64,000 bases of DNA, taken from assembly GCF_020329485.1 (NCBI RefSeq), contig NZ_JAGKJI010000005.1:185725-249724 (forward strand), given 5' to 3'. The DNA is from Bradyrhizobium cenepequi (GTDB taxonomy: Bacteria > Pseudomonadota > Alphaproteobacteria > Rhizobiales > Xanthobacteraceae). The position numbers and the translations under genes are program-made. The notes under the pieces were generated by a model. The model saw only the letters and a list, made by a program, of their open reading frames with translations, made no database searches and had not been told where the DNA came from. This document shows positions 52,127 to 60,796 of this stretch, in pieces; the stretch's first letter is position 1; the number at the start of each line of letters is the position of its first letter.

Positions 52127-52840
52127 TCACTGGTCGGCGACAGACCGTCCGCCTACCCCACCGCGGTAACGGCCAGGCGTAACGCCGAAAAAGCGCCGGA
52201 AGCAGCGACTAAGGTGACTTTGGTCGGAGAAACCCGCCTCCGCCGCCACCATCGCGATCGGCTCGCCGGTTCGAAGCAGCCGCCGCGCGTCGTTCAATCT
52301 GGAGAGCAACCGAAAGTCCTCCGGAGGCAGGCCTTGGAGCTTCTTAAATCGCCTCGAGAATCCCTCGCGGGTCATTCCGGCCCGATCAGCCGCCTGAGAA
52401 ACAGTTTCCCACTGGCTGATATGGATCGCGCCAGGTGCACCAGGGCGAGCACCCTTCGCAACCGTGCGGTGAAGCCCATTGAGCGTGACGGCTCCATTGA
52501 GCTGCGTCCGCCCATCACGTGATCGCAACAGGAGAGGCAACTGAGCGAGCAGATCGCGCTCGTCGTATTTCTCAGGCGGAACATAGATGTTGATGCAGCA
52601 AACGTCGGCCGAATCGGACAACGAGCGATGCACCGTGCCCGCGGGTATGGTCAAGCTTTCACCCGCGACAACCTCGATGAGCTCATCGTGGATAACGAAT
52701 CTCCGCTTCCCGGACATGACCAGCGTGATTTGGTCTTCCGGATGAAAATGAACCGGTAGCGCAACGGATAAGCCGCAGACCAGGCCGAGCTCTACGGCGC
52801 TGCCGGCCGGCGGGCACCAATATTGCCAAGAGTCTACCAA
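52127..52840 (-). CDS. AraC family regulator with cupin N-domain
   Basis: A 237-residue AraC/XylS regulator. The N-terminal cupin (VALPVHFHPEDQITLVMSGKRRFVIHDELIEVVAGESLTIPAGTVHRSLSDSADV) has metal-ligand-like His residues. The C-terminal double helix-turn-helix is AIHISQWETVSQAADRAGMTREGFSRRFKKLQGLPPEDFRLLSRLNDARRLLRTGEPIAMVAAEAGFSDQSHLSRCFRRFFGVTPGRYR. The start is TTG 52840 with GGGAGG 7 bases before. It follows the broken DMT gene, its likely former target, on the same strand (81 bp gap). Confidence 0.88.
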   Translation of the reverse strand: MVDSWQYWCPPAGSAVELGLVCGLSVALPVHFHPEDQITLVMSGKRRFVIHDELIEVVAGESLTIPAGTVHRSLSDSADVCCINIYVPPEKYDERDLLAQLPLLLRSRDGRTQLNGAVTLNGLHRTVAKGARPGAPGAIHISQWETVSQAADRAGMTREGFSRRFKKLQGLPPEDFRLLSRLNDARRLLRTGEPIAMVAAEAGFSDQSHLSRCFRRFFGVTPGRYRGGVGGRSVADQ

Positions 52841-53014
52841 ACCATCGCCTCCCTTCGGTCCAGACGCCGAAGCGCTGGCAGGGCTCCCTCCGACTCACAC
52901 GCCGGAGCACTCGGCGGGGATGCTTGAGAGCCGCATAGCGATCGGTCGGCGACAGCCTTAGTCAAACGCTGAGAGTCACGTGCACCAGTGATCTGGCAAT
53001 TACCTTTCCGAACG

Positions 53015-54997
53015 CTACGCATTGCCGATAGCTTCAAAAACCGCAGGAAGCGCCATCGGACAGAAATAGCTATGCTCCCGTAGAACGTGCTCGACTACGG
53101 TCCTAACTAAGGTCCCGTGACCTTTTCCCTTGCGGTGCCATTTCTTTAATCCATCGAATTGCTCACAAAGCGCATCTTCCAAGACATGATCGTCGGCCTG
53201 AAGGTAAGCGCGAAGGACGAAGCATTTTGCGCTACCAAGGTATTGCACCTCTACCCGTTCTGCCGAATCGGGGAATAAGCGTAGTTGTACTGCGTCGATC
53301 AGGCGTTGAAGATTGATCTCTGAAAGGTTCCCAGCGCCTGCAAACCGATCTATATCGTCCAAACCCTCGGGCAGACGGCACTCCTTCATCAAGAGCAGGC
53401 ATACCAGGAGCGGATCGAGCAACACGTTTTCAATCCCGTTTCGCTCGCCCCCCGCGACTACCTTAATGCGGTCGGTGGAGGTCGCCTTGCCATCCCAATC
53501 AATGATGCCAAAAATGCTAGAATTGCCCGATTCTGCCAGGCGCCCCACGGTGAGTTTGACAATCTGGCAACCAGCGTTGATCTCTCCGTTGTTCTTGTCA
53601 CGGAGACCAGTCGAGAGAAAATTGAGTTCACGGCTGCATTTAATATGCGATTTGATAAGCGCATACACGCTCTCGTAAATTGCAGCGTCGGTGTCGCTTT
53701 CGGTAAATACCTGCCTGCGGCCGGAGTAGTCGATCGAGAGTGTCGGGACGCCAAAAGTCAGTTTATTCAGAGCATCTTGTTTACTGATCTTCCTCAGTCC
53801 CGATCGGCCGTCGACCATCTCGAAAAGTGTATGCTCGGGTGTCAGCGCAACCGTGGTTGGAGAGTGTGTGGCAAGGATGCAATGCATTCCCTGATGCTCA
53901 ACCAACTCGTGCTGAATAGCGCTTAGCCACCGAGCGACCATTGCTGGATGCAACGATGAATCCATCTCGTCCAAAAGCAGAACTTTTGGCCTGTTCAGTG
54001 AGAGAAACCTCTCGTCATAGTGAAATGTCGATATTGCCAATTGAGCTAATATCCTTTCGCCGGACGAGAGGTTTTGAAAATGAACTATGTCTCTGTTGTC
54101 GGTGCGCCGGAATTCAACAGAAACATTGCTGTAGTCTGTCTCAGTCGGCGTTGTAAGTTCATAAGGCAGGGAGAACGCGGCAAGAGTGGGCGTGATGAGA
54201 GTCCACGGCGGCGGCCCAAATTTCTCAACGAATTGCTCGTCCGACAAGGCGCGATTATCGCCACTGCGCTGATCGGCTTTTTGAAGCATCCAGTTTCGCA
54301 GTTGCGCATCGCGATAGCGGCCGAAAATCATGGGAAGATTCACGGCAAACGGATCGACCTGTCCCCATTGTTCGAAAAGCTTCATGTGCTCGATTTGGAG
54401 ACCATACATGGGGATACCGGACGATTTGGAAACCTGCTGTGCGACGGCAAGCGCGGCTGCGTCGGACAGCCCTCCCGCCGGACGCCAGTGGTTCTCTCTT
54501 GGTCTACGAAGCTCAGCTTCTGCACGTTGGAAGATTTTGGCGATCGCCTCAGTTTGACCTTGCTTGCCTAGTATTTCCGCAATTTCGGCAGGCTCAACTT
54601 GCCAAACTTCGCGGCCGGGGAACAGCGCGTCTAGCCTGCCGTCGCTGAGCGCCTCCAGCTCTGCCCGAAAGGGCGCGAGTTCTGCCGTCCTTACTCGGCT
54701 AAAGACAGCAAAATGGTCCCAACGCGTTGGATCTTCCGGCCGAGCGGTCGCATAGCCGTTGCCGAAGTTCGGAGCCGGATCACCGAGAGTCAAAAGGCGC
54801 ACTTGCGTATTGTTAGGAACCGCTACTGGGTCGTGTGCTATCGCGACAACGGAATTGGTGACACTGCCGTTTTGAATAGCCTGCAAAAGGTGGCTCTTGC
54901 CGCTTCCGTTTGGGCCAACAATGACGGTCATCTGCGGCAGATCGACCTCAGCGAAATCCGTTATTGAAAGGTACCGCGTCTTGAAATTCAAACGCAT
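53015..54997 (-). CDS. AAA ATPase with TOPRIM/DUF4435-like C-terminus
   Basis: A 660-residue SMC/ABC-type AAA ATPase of the OLD-like/AAA_21 class. Walker A is GPNGSGKS (28-35), the ABC-like signature LSSGE (310-314), Walker B VLLLDEMDSSLHP (339-351) and the H-loop ATHSPTT (376-382). The C-terminus (about 428-660) begins QVFTESDTDAAIYESVYALI, with Glu433 and Asp435/437, and has IIDWDGK (498-504), the Glu and D-x-D acids of TOPRIM or DUF4435 nuclease-like domains. It may be a stand-alone nuclease or defence protein. GC content is lower than its neighbours. No partner gene adjoins it. ATG 54997 follows GGGGGAAG. Confidence 0.8.
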   Translation of the reverse strand: MRLNFKTRYLSITDFAEVDLPQMTVIVGPNGSGKSHLLQAIQNGSVTNSVVAIAHDPVAVPNNTQVRLLTLGDPAPNFGNGYATARPEDPTRWDHFAVFSRVRTAELAPFRAELEALSDGRLDALFPGREVWQVEPAEIAEILGKQGQTEAIAKIFQRAEAELRRPRENHWRPAGGLSDAAALAVAQQVSKSSGIPMYGLQIEHMKLFEQWGQVDPFAVNLPMIFGRYRDAQLRNWMLQKADQRSGDNRALSDEQFVEKFGPPPWTLITPTLAAFSLPYELTTPTETDYSNVSVEFRRTDNRDIVHFQNLSSGERILAQLAISTFHYDERFLSLNRPKVLLLDEMDSSLHPAMVARWLSAIQHELVEHQGMHCILATHSPTTVALTPEHTLFEMVDGRSGLRKISKQDALNKLTFGVPTLSIDYSGRRQVFTESDTDAAIYESVYALIKSHIKCSRELNFLSTGLRDKNNGEINAGCQIVKLTVGRLAESGNSSIFGIIDWDGKATSTDRIKVVAGGERNGIENVLLDPLLVCLLLMKECRLPEGLDDIDRFAGAGNLSEINLQRLIDAVQLRLFPDSAERVEVQYLGSAKCFVLRAYLQADDHVLEDALCEQFDGLKKWHRKGKGHGTLVRTVVEHVLREHSYFCPMALPAVFEAIGNA

Positions 54998-55732
54998 CCA
55001 GCTTCCCCCTGATATTGCCCGTTGTGTCTCCGAATAGCTCGACCATAACGTGGCCGGCCCGGCATGTCAGAATGGAAAAATCCGTCAAGCTACCTTCGAC
55101 ATCCGCTATTCTCAGTCAGCATCGCGAAGCAGTCGTTCCGCTCTTGGCCCAGTCGATTATTAGCGCACGTGCGCTTTCTCCGTTCTGGCCAAAATTAGCG
55201 GAAGAGACGAAGTACCATCAGTTTAGAGTACAGGTGACGGTACTTCTCTAGTCTGGAAGATACCCACGCACGAAATTACCGTCAGGCTGATCCGCCTTTC
55301 CTCGGCAACATCAGATCGGTTTGCACGGAGGCATAAGTATGGGTGACCTAAGAGGCCAGCAAACTTCAGTTGGTGATCAAGGCCGATAGCTAATAGAACA
55401 GCCCACAGATCGCGGCTCCTTCTACGAAACTACGATGAAAGCACTCCAAAATACGGCCTCTTACTCCCACTCGATTATTTTAAGTGATGGTAACGCGCTG
55501 ATTTTTCAACGCAAATCTTTTCTATGTGCGATGAAGAACCGTCTCGCCAGTCCGTCAGAAAATCGCGCTCTTGGTTTCAAACGCGAATTTGGACGATTTG
55601 CGGTTTGCCCGGTTTCAGCGACTATCGGCATCAATCGGTCGATTTCTTTCTGACGACCGCCGACCGAGCCGTACCGGCAGTTCTCAAAAAAGACCGTCAC
55701 GAGGCTGTCTACCACCATCGACCTGCTGCGCG
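54998..55732. other. Gene-poor low-GC stretch with guaA-end-like att copy
   Basis: No convincing gene is found in these 735 bases. At 55463-55475 lies ACTCCCACTCGAT, an exact copy of the guaA 3' end at 63329-63341. On the minus strand it reads I-I-E-W-E-stop, as does the end of GMP synthetase. The right flank carries one of two 90-bp repeats (55610-55699). Confidence 0.5.
55610..55699 (+). repeat. Imperfect direct repeat, left copy
   Basis: CGGTTTCAGCGACTATCGGC begins at 55610 and TCAAAAAAGACCGTCA ends at 55699, 74 bp from start to start of these two motifs. A second copy occupies 58427-58514 with the same two anchors 72 bp apart. The copies bracket the LysR-SDR-reductase cassette. Confidence 0.6.
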
Positions 55733-56629
55733 TCAGTCGCGCGATACGGACAGTCCCGCGAGAAGCGGAGCGTACGCGGCGAGCCTGCGGGATACGAACT
55801 CGGTGAAGAGCCGCACGCGCTTCGTCTTGCGGGACTCCCCCTGTGTGAGAAGCCAGAGCGTTCCGTACATGTGCAAGTCGGTGCCCGGCACCCTCACCAG
55901 TAGGGGGTCGGCATCTCCGACGAAGCACGGCAGCGTCGTGATCCCGAGCCCTTGCCGTACAGCAACGATCTGCGCCCCGGCGTCCGTGGTCCTGAATGGA
56001 ACCCCCGTGGTGCGAACCTCACCCTCGCTGGCCCAATCCGGAATTCCATGAATGCTTATGACGATCCACCGGATGGGATCAGGCGCGCCCGCACGCCAAG
56101 CGGCTAGCAGATCGCGGGACATGTAGATACTGCCGAATACATCCGGTCCCTTCAGGCCGTGAAGATTGAGCGGCAGGGTTTTGCGGTCGTAGACGACGCG
56201 GATCGCGACGTCGGCCTGTCGGTTGGTCAGATTTGCCAGCTCGCCGAACGACAAGATGTCCATCTCGATGTCCGGATGCAGACGCGCGAAATCGGCGAAG
56301 TCCGGCATCAGCAGGTGTGTCGCGAGGGGCGGTGCCAGCGTCACCCGCAGAAGCCCGCGCACGCTCTGGTCGCGCCCGAAAACGCGCGTCTCCAGCTGGT
56401 GCGACGACGCTTCCATCTGGTCCGCGAACTCGAGGACCTCTTCGCCCGCAGCCGTCAGGCGGTAGCCCGAAGGCGGCTTTTCGAACATGTGCACTCCGAG
56501 GCGTTCCTCGAGCTGGGCGATGCGTCGCAGCACGGTCGAGTGGTTCACACCAAGGCGCTCGGCGGCAGCCCGCACCGAGCCTCCGCGCGCGACGGCGAGA
56601 AAGTAGCGAACGTCATCCCAGTCGATCAT
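55733..56629 (-). CDS. LysR family regulator of the SDR/reductase cassette
   Basis: A 298-residue LysR regulator: helix-turn-helix at WDDVRYFLAVARGGSVRAAAERLGVNHSTVLRRIAQLEERLGVHMFEKPPSGYRLT (1-60). The ligand domain spans LLRVTLAPPLATHLLMPDFADFARLHPDIEMDILSFGELANLTNRQADVAIRV. The start is ATG 56629; the open frame further upstream is not homologous. It is divergent from the SDR at 56915 across 285 bp and likely controls the SDR-reductase pair. Right boundary of the 90-bp repeat lies 34 bp past its stop. Confidence 0.87.
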   Translation of the reverse strand: MIDWDDVRYFLAVARGGSVRAAAERLGVNHSTVLRRIAQLEERLGVHMFEKPPSGYRLTAAGEEVLEFADQMEASSHQLETRVFGRDQSVRGLLRVTLAPPLATHLLMPDFADFARLHPDIEMDILSFGELANLTNRQADVAIRVVYDRKTLPLNLHGLKGPDVFGSIYMSRDLLAAWRAGAPDPIRWIVISIHGIPDWASEGEVRTTGVPFRTTDAGAQIVAVRQGLGITTLPCFVGDADPLLVRVPGTDLHMYGTLWLLTQGESRKTKRVRLFTEFVSRRLAAYAPLLAGLSVSRD

Positions 56630-56914
56630 GGTGCAATCCGGCACCGCGGGGTGCGCCTTCCAAAGCCCGTGTCCAATACCATCGAATAGCGTCTCGTCCT
56701 CGGACAAGCGGGGGCGGCGACTTTGGCGCCTGGGGCGTCGCTGACCGCGCACACCGCATGCCGTGGCTGAAGTTACTAGCTCGCCTGGTTCGATTTTGCA
56801 CCACCGATGTGCGAACTTCCGCACTGAACGCCTGACGCAGCCGGACCCATTTCAGCCCGACACCGACCCCGGACGAATGCTGGGGGCAACTGAGGAAGGC
56901 CGAAAGAGGAAGTC

Positions 56915-57649
56915 ATGGGAAAGCTTGAGGGTAAAGTTACAGTCATCACGGGTGGATCGAGCGGCATGGCGCTGGCGAGCGCTAAGCGGTTCGTTGAAGA
57001 AGGCGCTTATGTTTTCATCACGGGCCGGAGGCAGGAGGCGCTCGATGAGGCCGTCAAGCTGATTGGCCGGAACGTGACCGGCGTGCGCGGCGACGCAGCC
57101 AATCTCGACGACCTCGACCGTCTGTTCGACACGGTCAAGCGGGAAAAGGGCAGGATCGACGTCCTGTATGCGAGCGCCGGCACGGGCGAAGCCGTCGCAC
57201 TGGGCGAGATTACCGAGCAGCATTTCGATGCGGCCTTCGGCCTGAATACGCGCGGCACGCTGTTTGCGGTTCAGAAGGCGTTGCCGCTGTTCAACGATGG
57301 CGGATCGATCTTCATGACCGGGTCAGTTGCTTCGGTGAAAGGTTTTCCTGGTTACGGCGTGTATTCGGCGAGCAAGGCGGCGTTGCGCTCATTCGCACGC
57401 ACTTGGCTCAACGAACTGAAGGGCAGGAATATCCGGGTGAACGTGCTGAGCCCGGGGCCGATCGCTACACCGATGCAGGACCAAGTTCTCACCGAGGAGG
57501 CGAAGCGGATGTTCGAATCCCTGATCCCGCGGGGAAAGATGGGTCGTCCTGAGGAAATTGCAGCGGTCGCGCTGTTTCTTGCTTCAGAGGATTCGAGCTT
57601 CGTGAATGGGGTGGAGTTGTCTGTCGACGGCGGCTTCTCGGCCATCTGA
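56915..57649 (+). CDS. SDR family oxidoreductase
   Basis: A 244-residue classical short-chain dehydrogenase. Motifs are VTVITGGSSGMALA (NAD(P) loop), YASAGTGEA, FMTGSVAS with catalytic Ser, and YGVYSASKAALRSFARTW with Tyr-x3-Lys. RVNVLSPGPIATPM and the C-terminal PEEIAAVALFLASEDSSFVNGVELSVDGGFSAI are also typical. Substrate unknown. It is followed 41 bp later by the F420-like reductase, both probably transcribed from a promoter in the 285-bp gap facing LysR. Complete length. Confidence 0.92.
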   Translation: MGKLEGKVTVITGGSSGMALASAKRFVEEGAYVFITGRRQEALDEAVKLIGRNVTGVRGDAANLDDLDRLFDTVKREKGRIDVLYASAGTGEAVALGEITEQHFDAAFGLNTRGTLFAVQKALPLFNDGGSIFMTGSVASVKGFPGYGVYSASKAALRSFARTWLNELKGRNIRVNVLSPGPIATPMQDQVLTEEAKRMFESLIPRGKMGRPEEIAAVALFLASEDSSFVNGVELSVDGGFSAI

Positions 57650-57690
57650 AAGACCGGAGAATCAATATCAACACGGATCGGAGAAGCATT

Positions 57691-58291
57691 ATGAGCTGTG
57701 CAATTGTAGGATTCGGTAAGATAGGCCAGGCCCTCGCCCACGCCTTCGCCCGTAAAAACATCGACGTGACCGTCGCGAGCCGCCGACCGCCCGAGGCATT
57801 GGCGCCGCAGGCTCGGGCGATTGGACCCACGGTCGTCGCCAAGTCGCTGCAAGATGCGCTCGAGGCGGACACAATCATCCTGGCGGTCCCGTTCGGGGAG
57901 CATCGCGAGGTTGCGAAGGCTCTGCCGAGCTGGAAAGGCAAGACGGTCATCGACGCGATGAACGCGTTAGTTCCCCCTGAAGAGCTGGACGGTCTCCCGT
58001 CCTCCGCCTTCGTCGCGAAGGCGTTCACCGGCGCCAAGCTCGTGAAAGGTTTCAATCACCTGATTGCGGCCACTCTGGCTGCCGATCCGATCGTCGAGGG
58101 CGGCTACCGGGTCGTCTTTCTGTCGAGCGACGACGAGGACGCGACCGCTCCCGTGGTGGCCTTGGCCAAACAACTCGGGTTCGCACCCGTCAAGCTGGGA
58201 AAGCTCAACGGGGGGTGGCGCGCTGGTGCACGCACGCGGCCGCGTCTGGGGCCAGCTCATCTTCCAGGATTTGTTCAAGAAGGAGCGGTAA
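57691..58291 (+). pseudogene. NADPH-dependent F420-reductase-like protein, frameshifted near end
   Basis: The protein begins MSCAIVGFGKIGQALAHAFARKNIDVTVASRRPPE (Rossmann GxGxxG) and includes DTIILAVPFGEHREVAKALPSWKGKTVIDAMNALVPPEEL and KAFTGAKLVKGFNHLIAATLA, as in NADPH-dependent F420 reductase-type dinucleotide-binding proteins. At the G-run 58210-58215 one extra G shifts the frame. In the other frame the true C-terminus GGALVHARGRVWGQLIFQDLFKKER ends at a TAA (58289-58291), giving 199 residues. The unshifted frame runs on to 58389 with a non-homologous tail. Slippage or sequencing error at a homopolymer. Confidence 0.8.
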
Positions 58292-58426
58292 TCGGCGCAT
58301 CGGCGCCGTTCGAAAGAGCGGGGAGACGCCCGACGGAGCGGAAGATCTGCGGGTCGCCTAGAATCTATCGACTACTATCGATGGCTTAGGATTCGCCCGA
58401 GTGTCCTCTGCTATCCGCGATTTGGT

Positions 58427-58514
58427 CGGTTTCGGCAACTATCGGCAATCGATCGGTCGATTTTCGGAGGCTTCACGAGAGGGATCGGATCACCTCGATC
58501 AAAAAAGACCGTCA
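58427..58514 (+). repeat. Imperfect direct repeat, right copy
   Basis: CGGTTTCGGCAACTATCGGC begins at 58427 and TCAAAAAAGACCGTCA ends at 58514. The block matches the left copy (55610-55699) at both ends and in ATCGGTCGATTT between them. With the left copy it flanks about 2.7 kb. Confidence 0.6.
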
Positions 58515-58637
58515 ATGCTGGCGCCACACGCCGCGTTATCCGTCAGGCGAACGCCCTGCTCGCCATTCGCGCCCGAGAATTCGCCGCACAGGTCCTCAGG
58601 CTTGTCGTCATGAGAGCGGTCGGTATCGGTCGCGTCA

Positions 58638-59843
58638 TCACAGCCCGTCGAACCAGGTTTTCCATTGCGGAACGGCGGTCGCGTATGTACCGCGGTGGCT
58701 GGTCTGTCCGGTCGAGATGGCCTCGACCTGGGGATTGCCGTTGCCGATGGCGCGCTGATAGGACATCGCCAGCTGGCCGAGCCCGGTGCTGATCGCTTCG
58801 TCGGCCTCGCCGTAATAGTTGCGCACCGGCGACTTGATGACCCAGCGGTAGGCCGTGGTCTGCGCCACCAGCCGGCCATAGGCCGACTCCGCGAAGAATT
58901 GCGGGTTGAAATAGTCGGCGCGCAGCAGCTTGTGCAGGTCGGTCGGCACATCCGACGGGTTGAACGGCTCGCGCAGGTAAGCCTTGCGCGCGATGTCGTA
59001 ATAGTCCTCGGCGATCACCGAACGCGCCAGTCCCGGCACGCCGTAGTAATTTTCGAACGCGAAGGACGACAGGATGAACAGCGAGTTCACCCAGTTGGCG
59101 TCGTTCTTGCGCGGGAAGTTGAGAAAGCCGTTGAGCGCGACAAAGATATCGACCGGCGCGCTGGCCGTGGCCGCGGCGTCGACCTTGACGCCCGCCGCTT
59201 CGAGCTTTTCCAGGAACGCCATGGTAACGAAGCCGCCCTGCGACCAGCCGCTGATGAACAGCTTGGTGCTCGTCAGCTTCATGTGCGCGAGCACCGCGCG
59301 GCTCGCCATCAGCATGTCGTAGGTCGCCTGCTGGTGGCTGGCTTTCACCATGTAGCCTTCCGGCTCCTTGGACGAACCCATGCCGAAGTAATCGGCGCCG
59401 ATGACGATGTAGCCCTGCCCGGCGAACTGCGCGACCGCGAGCTGCGTTTCCGGCGACTGATCGGGATAAGACGGCACCTGCGTCTTTTCGTAGACGGTGC
59501 CATGCTGATACGACACCATCGGGAACGACGTGCCAGCGATATCCGGGACCGCGATGAGGCCCGTCGCGACGATCGGTTTATTGCCGCGCTCCGGCATCAC
59601 CGACGAGTACGTCACGCGGTACAGCTTCACCGCGTTTTTCGCCGCCGTGTATTTCACAGTCACGCCGAAGACTTTGGGTGTGTCCTCGGTCAGGATCTTG
59701 GTGAGCCTGTCGGCATCCCAGCGGCCGATAAGCTCGTATTGCACGCCGGATGTGACCTGTTCGGCGGCCGTGTCCTGCGCAGCGGCGGGCGCCGGCATCG
59801 CGGTCATCAGGACGGTAGCGACAGCGAGTGCACGGGCGATCAT
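58638..59843 (-). CDS. Secreted alpha/beta hydrolase (lipase/peptidase-like)
   Basis: A 401-residue exported hydrolase. Residues 1-23 are a signal peptide ending A-A-Q. The nucleophile motif GWSQGG (S201) sits in LFISGWSQGGFVTMAFLEKLEAAG. The catalytic Asp and His regions (NYYGEADEAISTGLGQLAMSYQ and the SHRGTYATAVPQWKTWF ending) follow. This resembles the secretory lipase/prolyl-oligopeptidase-like fold. ATG 59843 has GGAG 7 bases before it, better than 59861. No clear substrate. It lies to the right of the 90-bp repeat and left of LysR/IS66 remnants. Confidence 0.8.
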   Translation of the reverse strand: MIARALAVATVLMTAMPAPAAAQDTAAEQVTSGVQYELIGRWDADRLTKILTEDTPKVFGVTVKYTAAKNAVKLYRVTYSSVMPERGNKPIVATGLIAVPDIAGTSFPMVSYQHGTVYEKTQVPSYPDQSPETQLAVAQFAGQGYIVIGADYFGMGSSKEPEGYMVKASHQQATYDMLMASRAVLAHMKLTSTKLFISGWSQGGFVTMAFLEKLEAAGVKVDAAATASAPVDIFVALNGFLNFPRKNDANWVNSLFILSSFAFENYYGVPGLARSVIAEDYYDIARKAYLREPFNPSDVPTDLHKLLRADYFNPQFFAESAYGRLVAQTTAYRWVIKSPVRNYYGEADEAISTGLGQLAMSYQRAIGNGNPQVEAISTGQTSHRGTYATAVPQWKTWFDGL

Positions 59844-60117
59844 TTCAATTCTCCGGGACATGAAACAGAGCCGCAGGCTGCACCGAACCGCTTAAGTTTC
59901 GCTGAAACGGCATCACGACAAAGTGGCGCCGATCAAGAGGACTTACGCGGCGTTCGCGTCAGCTTTGCGAAGGCCGCCCATGCGCGATCGTCGCTTGACC
60001 CGTCCGGGCGGCCGGACCATCGAAGGCAACCAATGCCGCGAATGCGGCGACCCGCCTTGCTGGCGGCGAGACTGAGCGAGGATCCAACCGCTCAGGTGGC
60101 GTGGGAATTTCGGGCGC

Positions 60118-60339
60118 GTCGCCCATCGGGCCCGCTTCGATCAGCCAGAACGCACCCTACACGGCGTCGGAGTCGCCGTGCTGCCAAGCTGGGCGGTGTC
60201 CAAGCCGCTCCGTATTGGCGCGTTGCGACGCGTACTTGCGGCCTGGGGGCCTCCAGCGAGCACGATCTATGCCGTCCATCCCGACAACTGGCTGATGTCG
60301 ATGAAGGTCCGCGCTTTCGTCGATCACCTCGCCCGATAG
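60118..60339 (+). pseudogene. LysR C-terminal fragment
   Basis: A frame RVAHRARFDQPERTLHGVGVAVLPSWAVSKPLRIGALRRVLAAWGPPASTIYAVHPDNWLMSMKVRAFVDHLAR-stop matches the end of LysR regulators: GxGVAVLPSW is the co-inducer domain loop and SxKVRAFVDHL the final helix. There is no N-terminal helix-turn-helix here. The remnant ends at 60337-60339 (TAG). Old gene decay. Confidence 0.65.
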
Positions 60340-60489
60340 TTCGGGCGCACGCCCTACTGGGACGCAGGGCTTTAGGCCGCGCAGCCCAGGTCCGACCGAC
60401 CGATCTTTACGCCACGCTACGCCGCTGCCCTCTTCCCGTCTCCAGGCCTTCCATTACGATTTGGACATGGCGTCCGAGGGTATGTTCGA

Positions 60490-60614
60490 TGCAAGGCCTT
60501 CGCCGCCTCGCTCCAGCGGCGCCGGCGCCCCGTCTCGACAACCTCAAGCCGCTCGAAAGCACTGTCCGCATGTCCGTCCATACCGTGCTCAACGATTTGC
60601 GTCACTCCACGCAA
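60490..60614 (-). pseudogene. IS66-type TnpA N-terminal remnant (doubtful)
   Basis: About 40 codons, including GHADSAFERLEVVETGRRRRWSEAAK, resemble the start of IS66-family TnpA proteins, which carry an ERLEVxxGRRRRWSxxxK segment. Homology ends abruptly after SEAAK; no other IS66 gene (tnpB, tnpC) is visible nearby. It is called only from the motif. Confidence 0.35.
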
Positions 60615-60796
60615 GGCGGCTCTAACCGGAGGGATACGACGCGCCGTTTGACAGGAGCGAGCCCCCCGGGTTCATCAAAGCGTCTTATAACCGTTCTAAT
60701 CGGATCAGGCCGCAGACACGACGGGTTCGTCCGTTGCTGACGACGAAACCTGTCGCCGCCGGGGCCCCGACCCCGAAAGAAACCGGAGGCCAAGAC

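Noticed and set aside
55015..55251. Possible 78-residue + strand protein after the AAA ATPase gene
   Set aside because: No ribosome-binding site, no recognisable family; probably chance.
58665..60740. Long + strand open frame opposite the secreted hydrolase
   Set aside because: Antisense artefact of GC bias; no recognisable domain and composition unlike real proteins.
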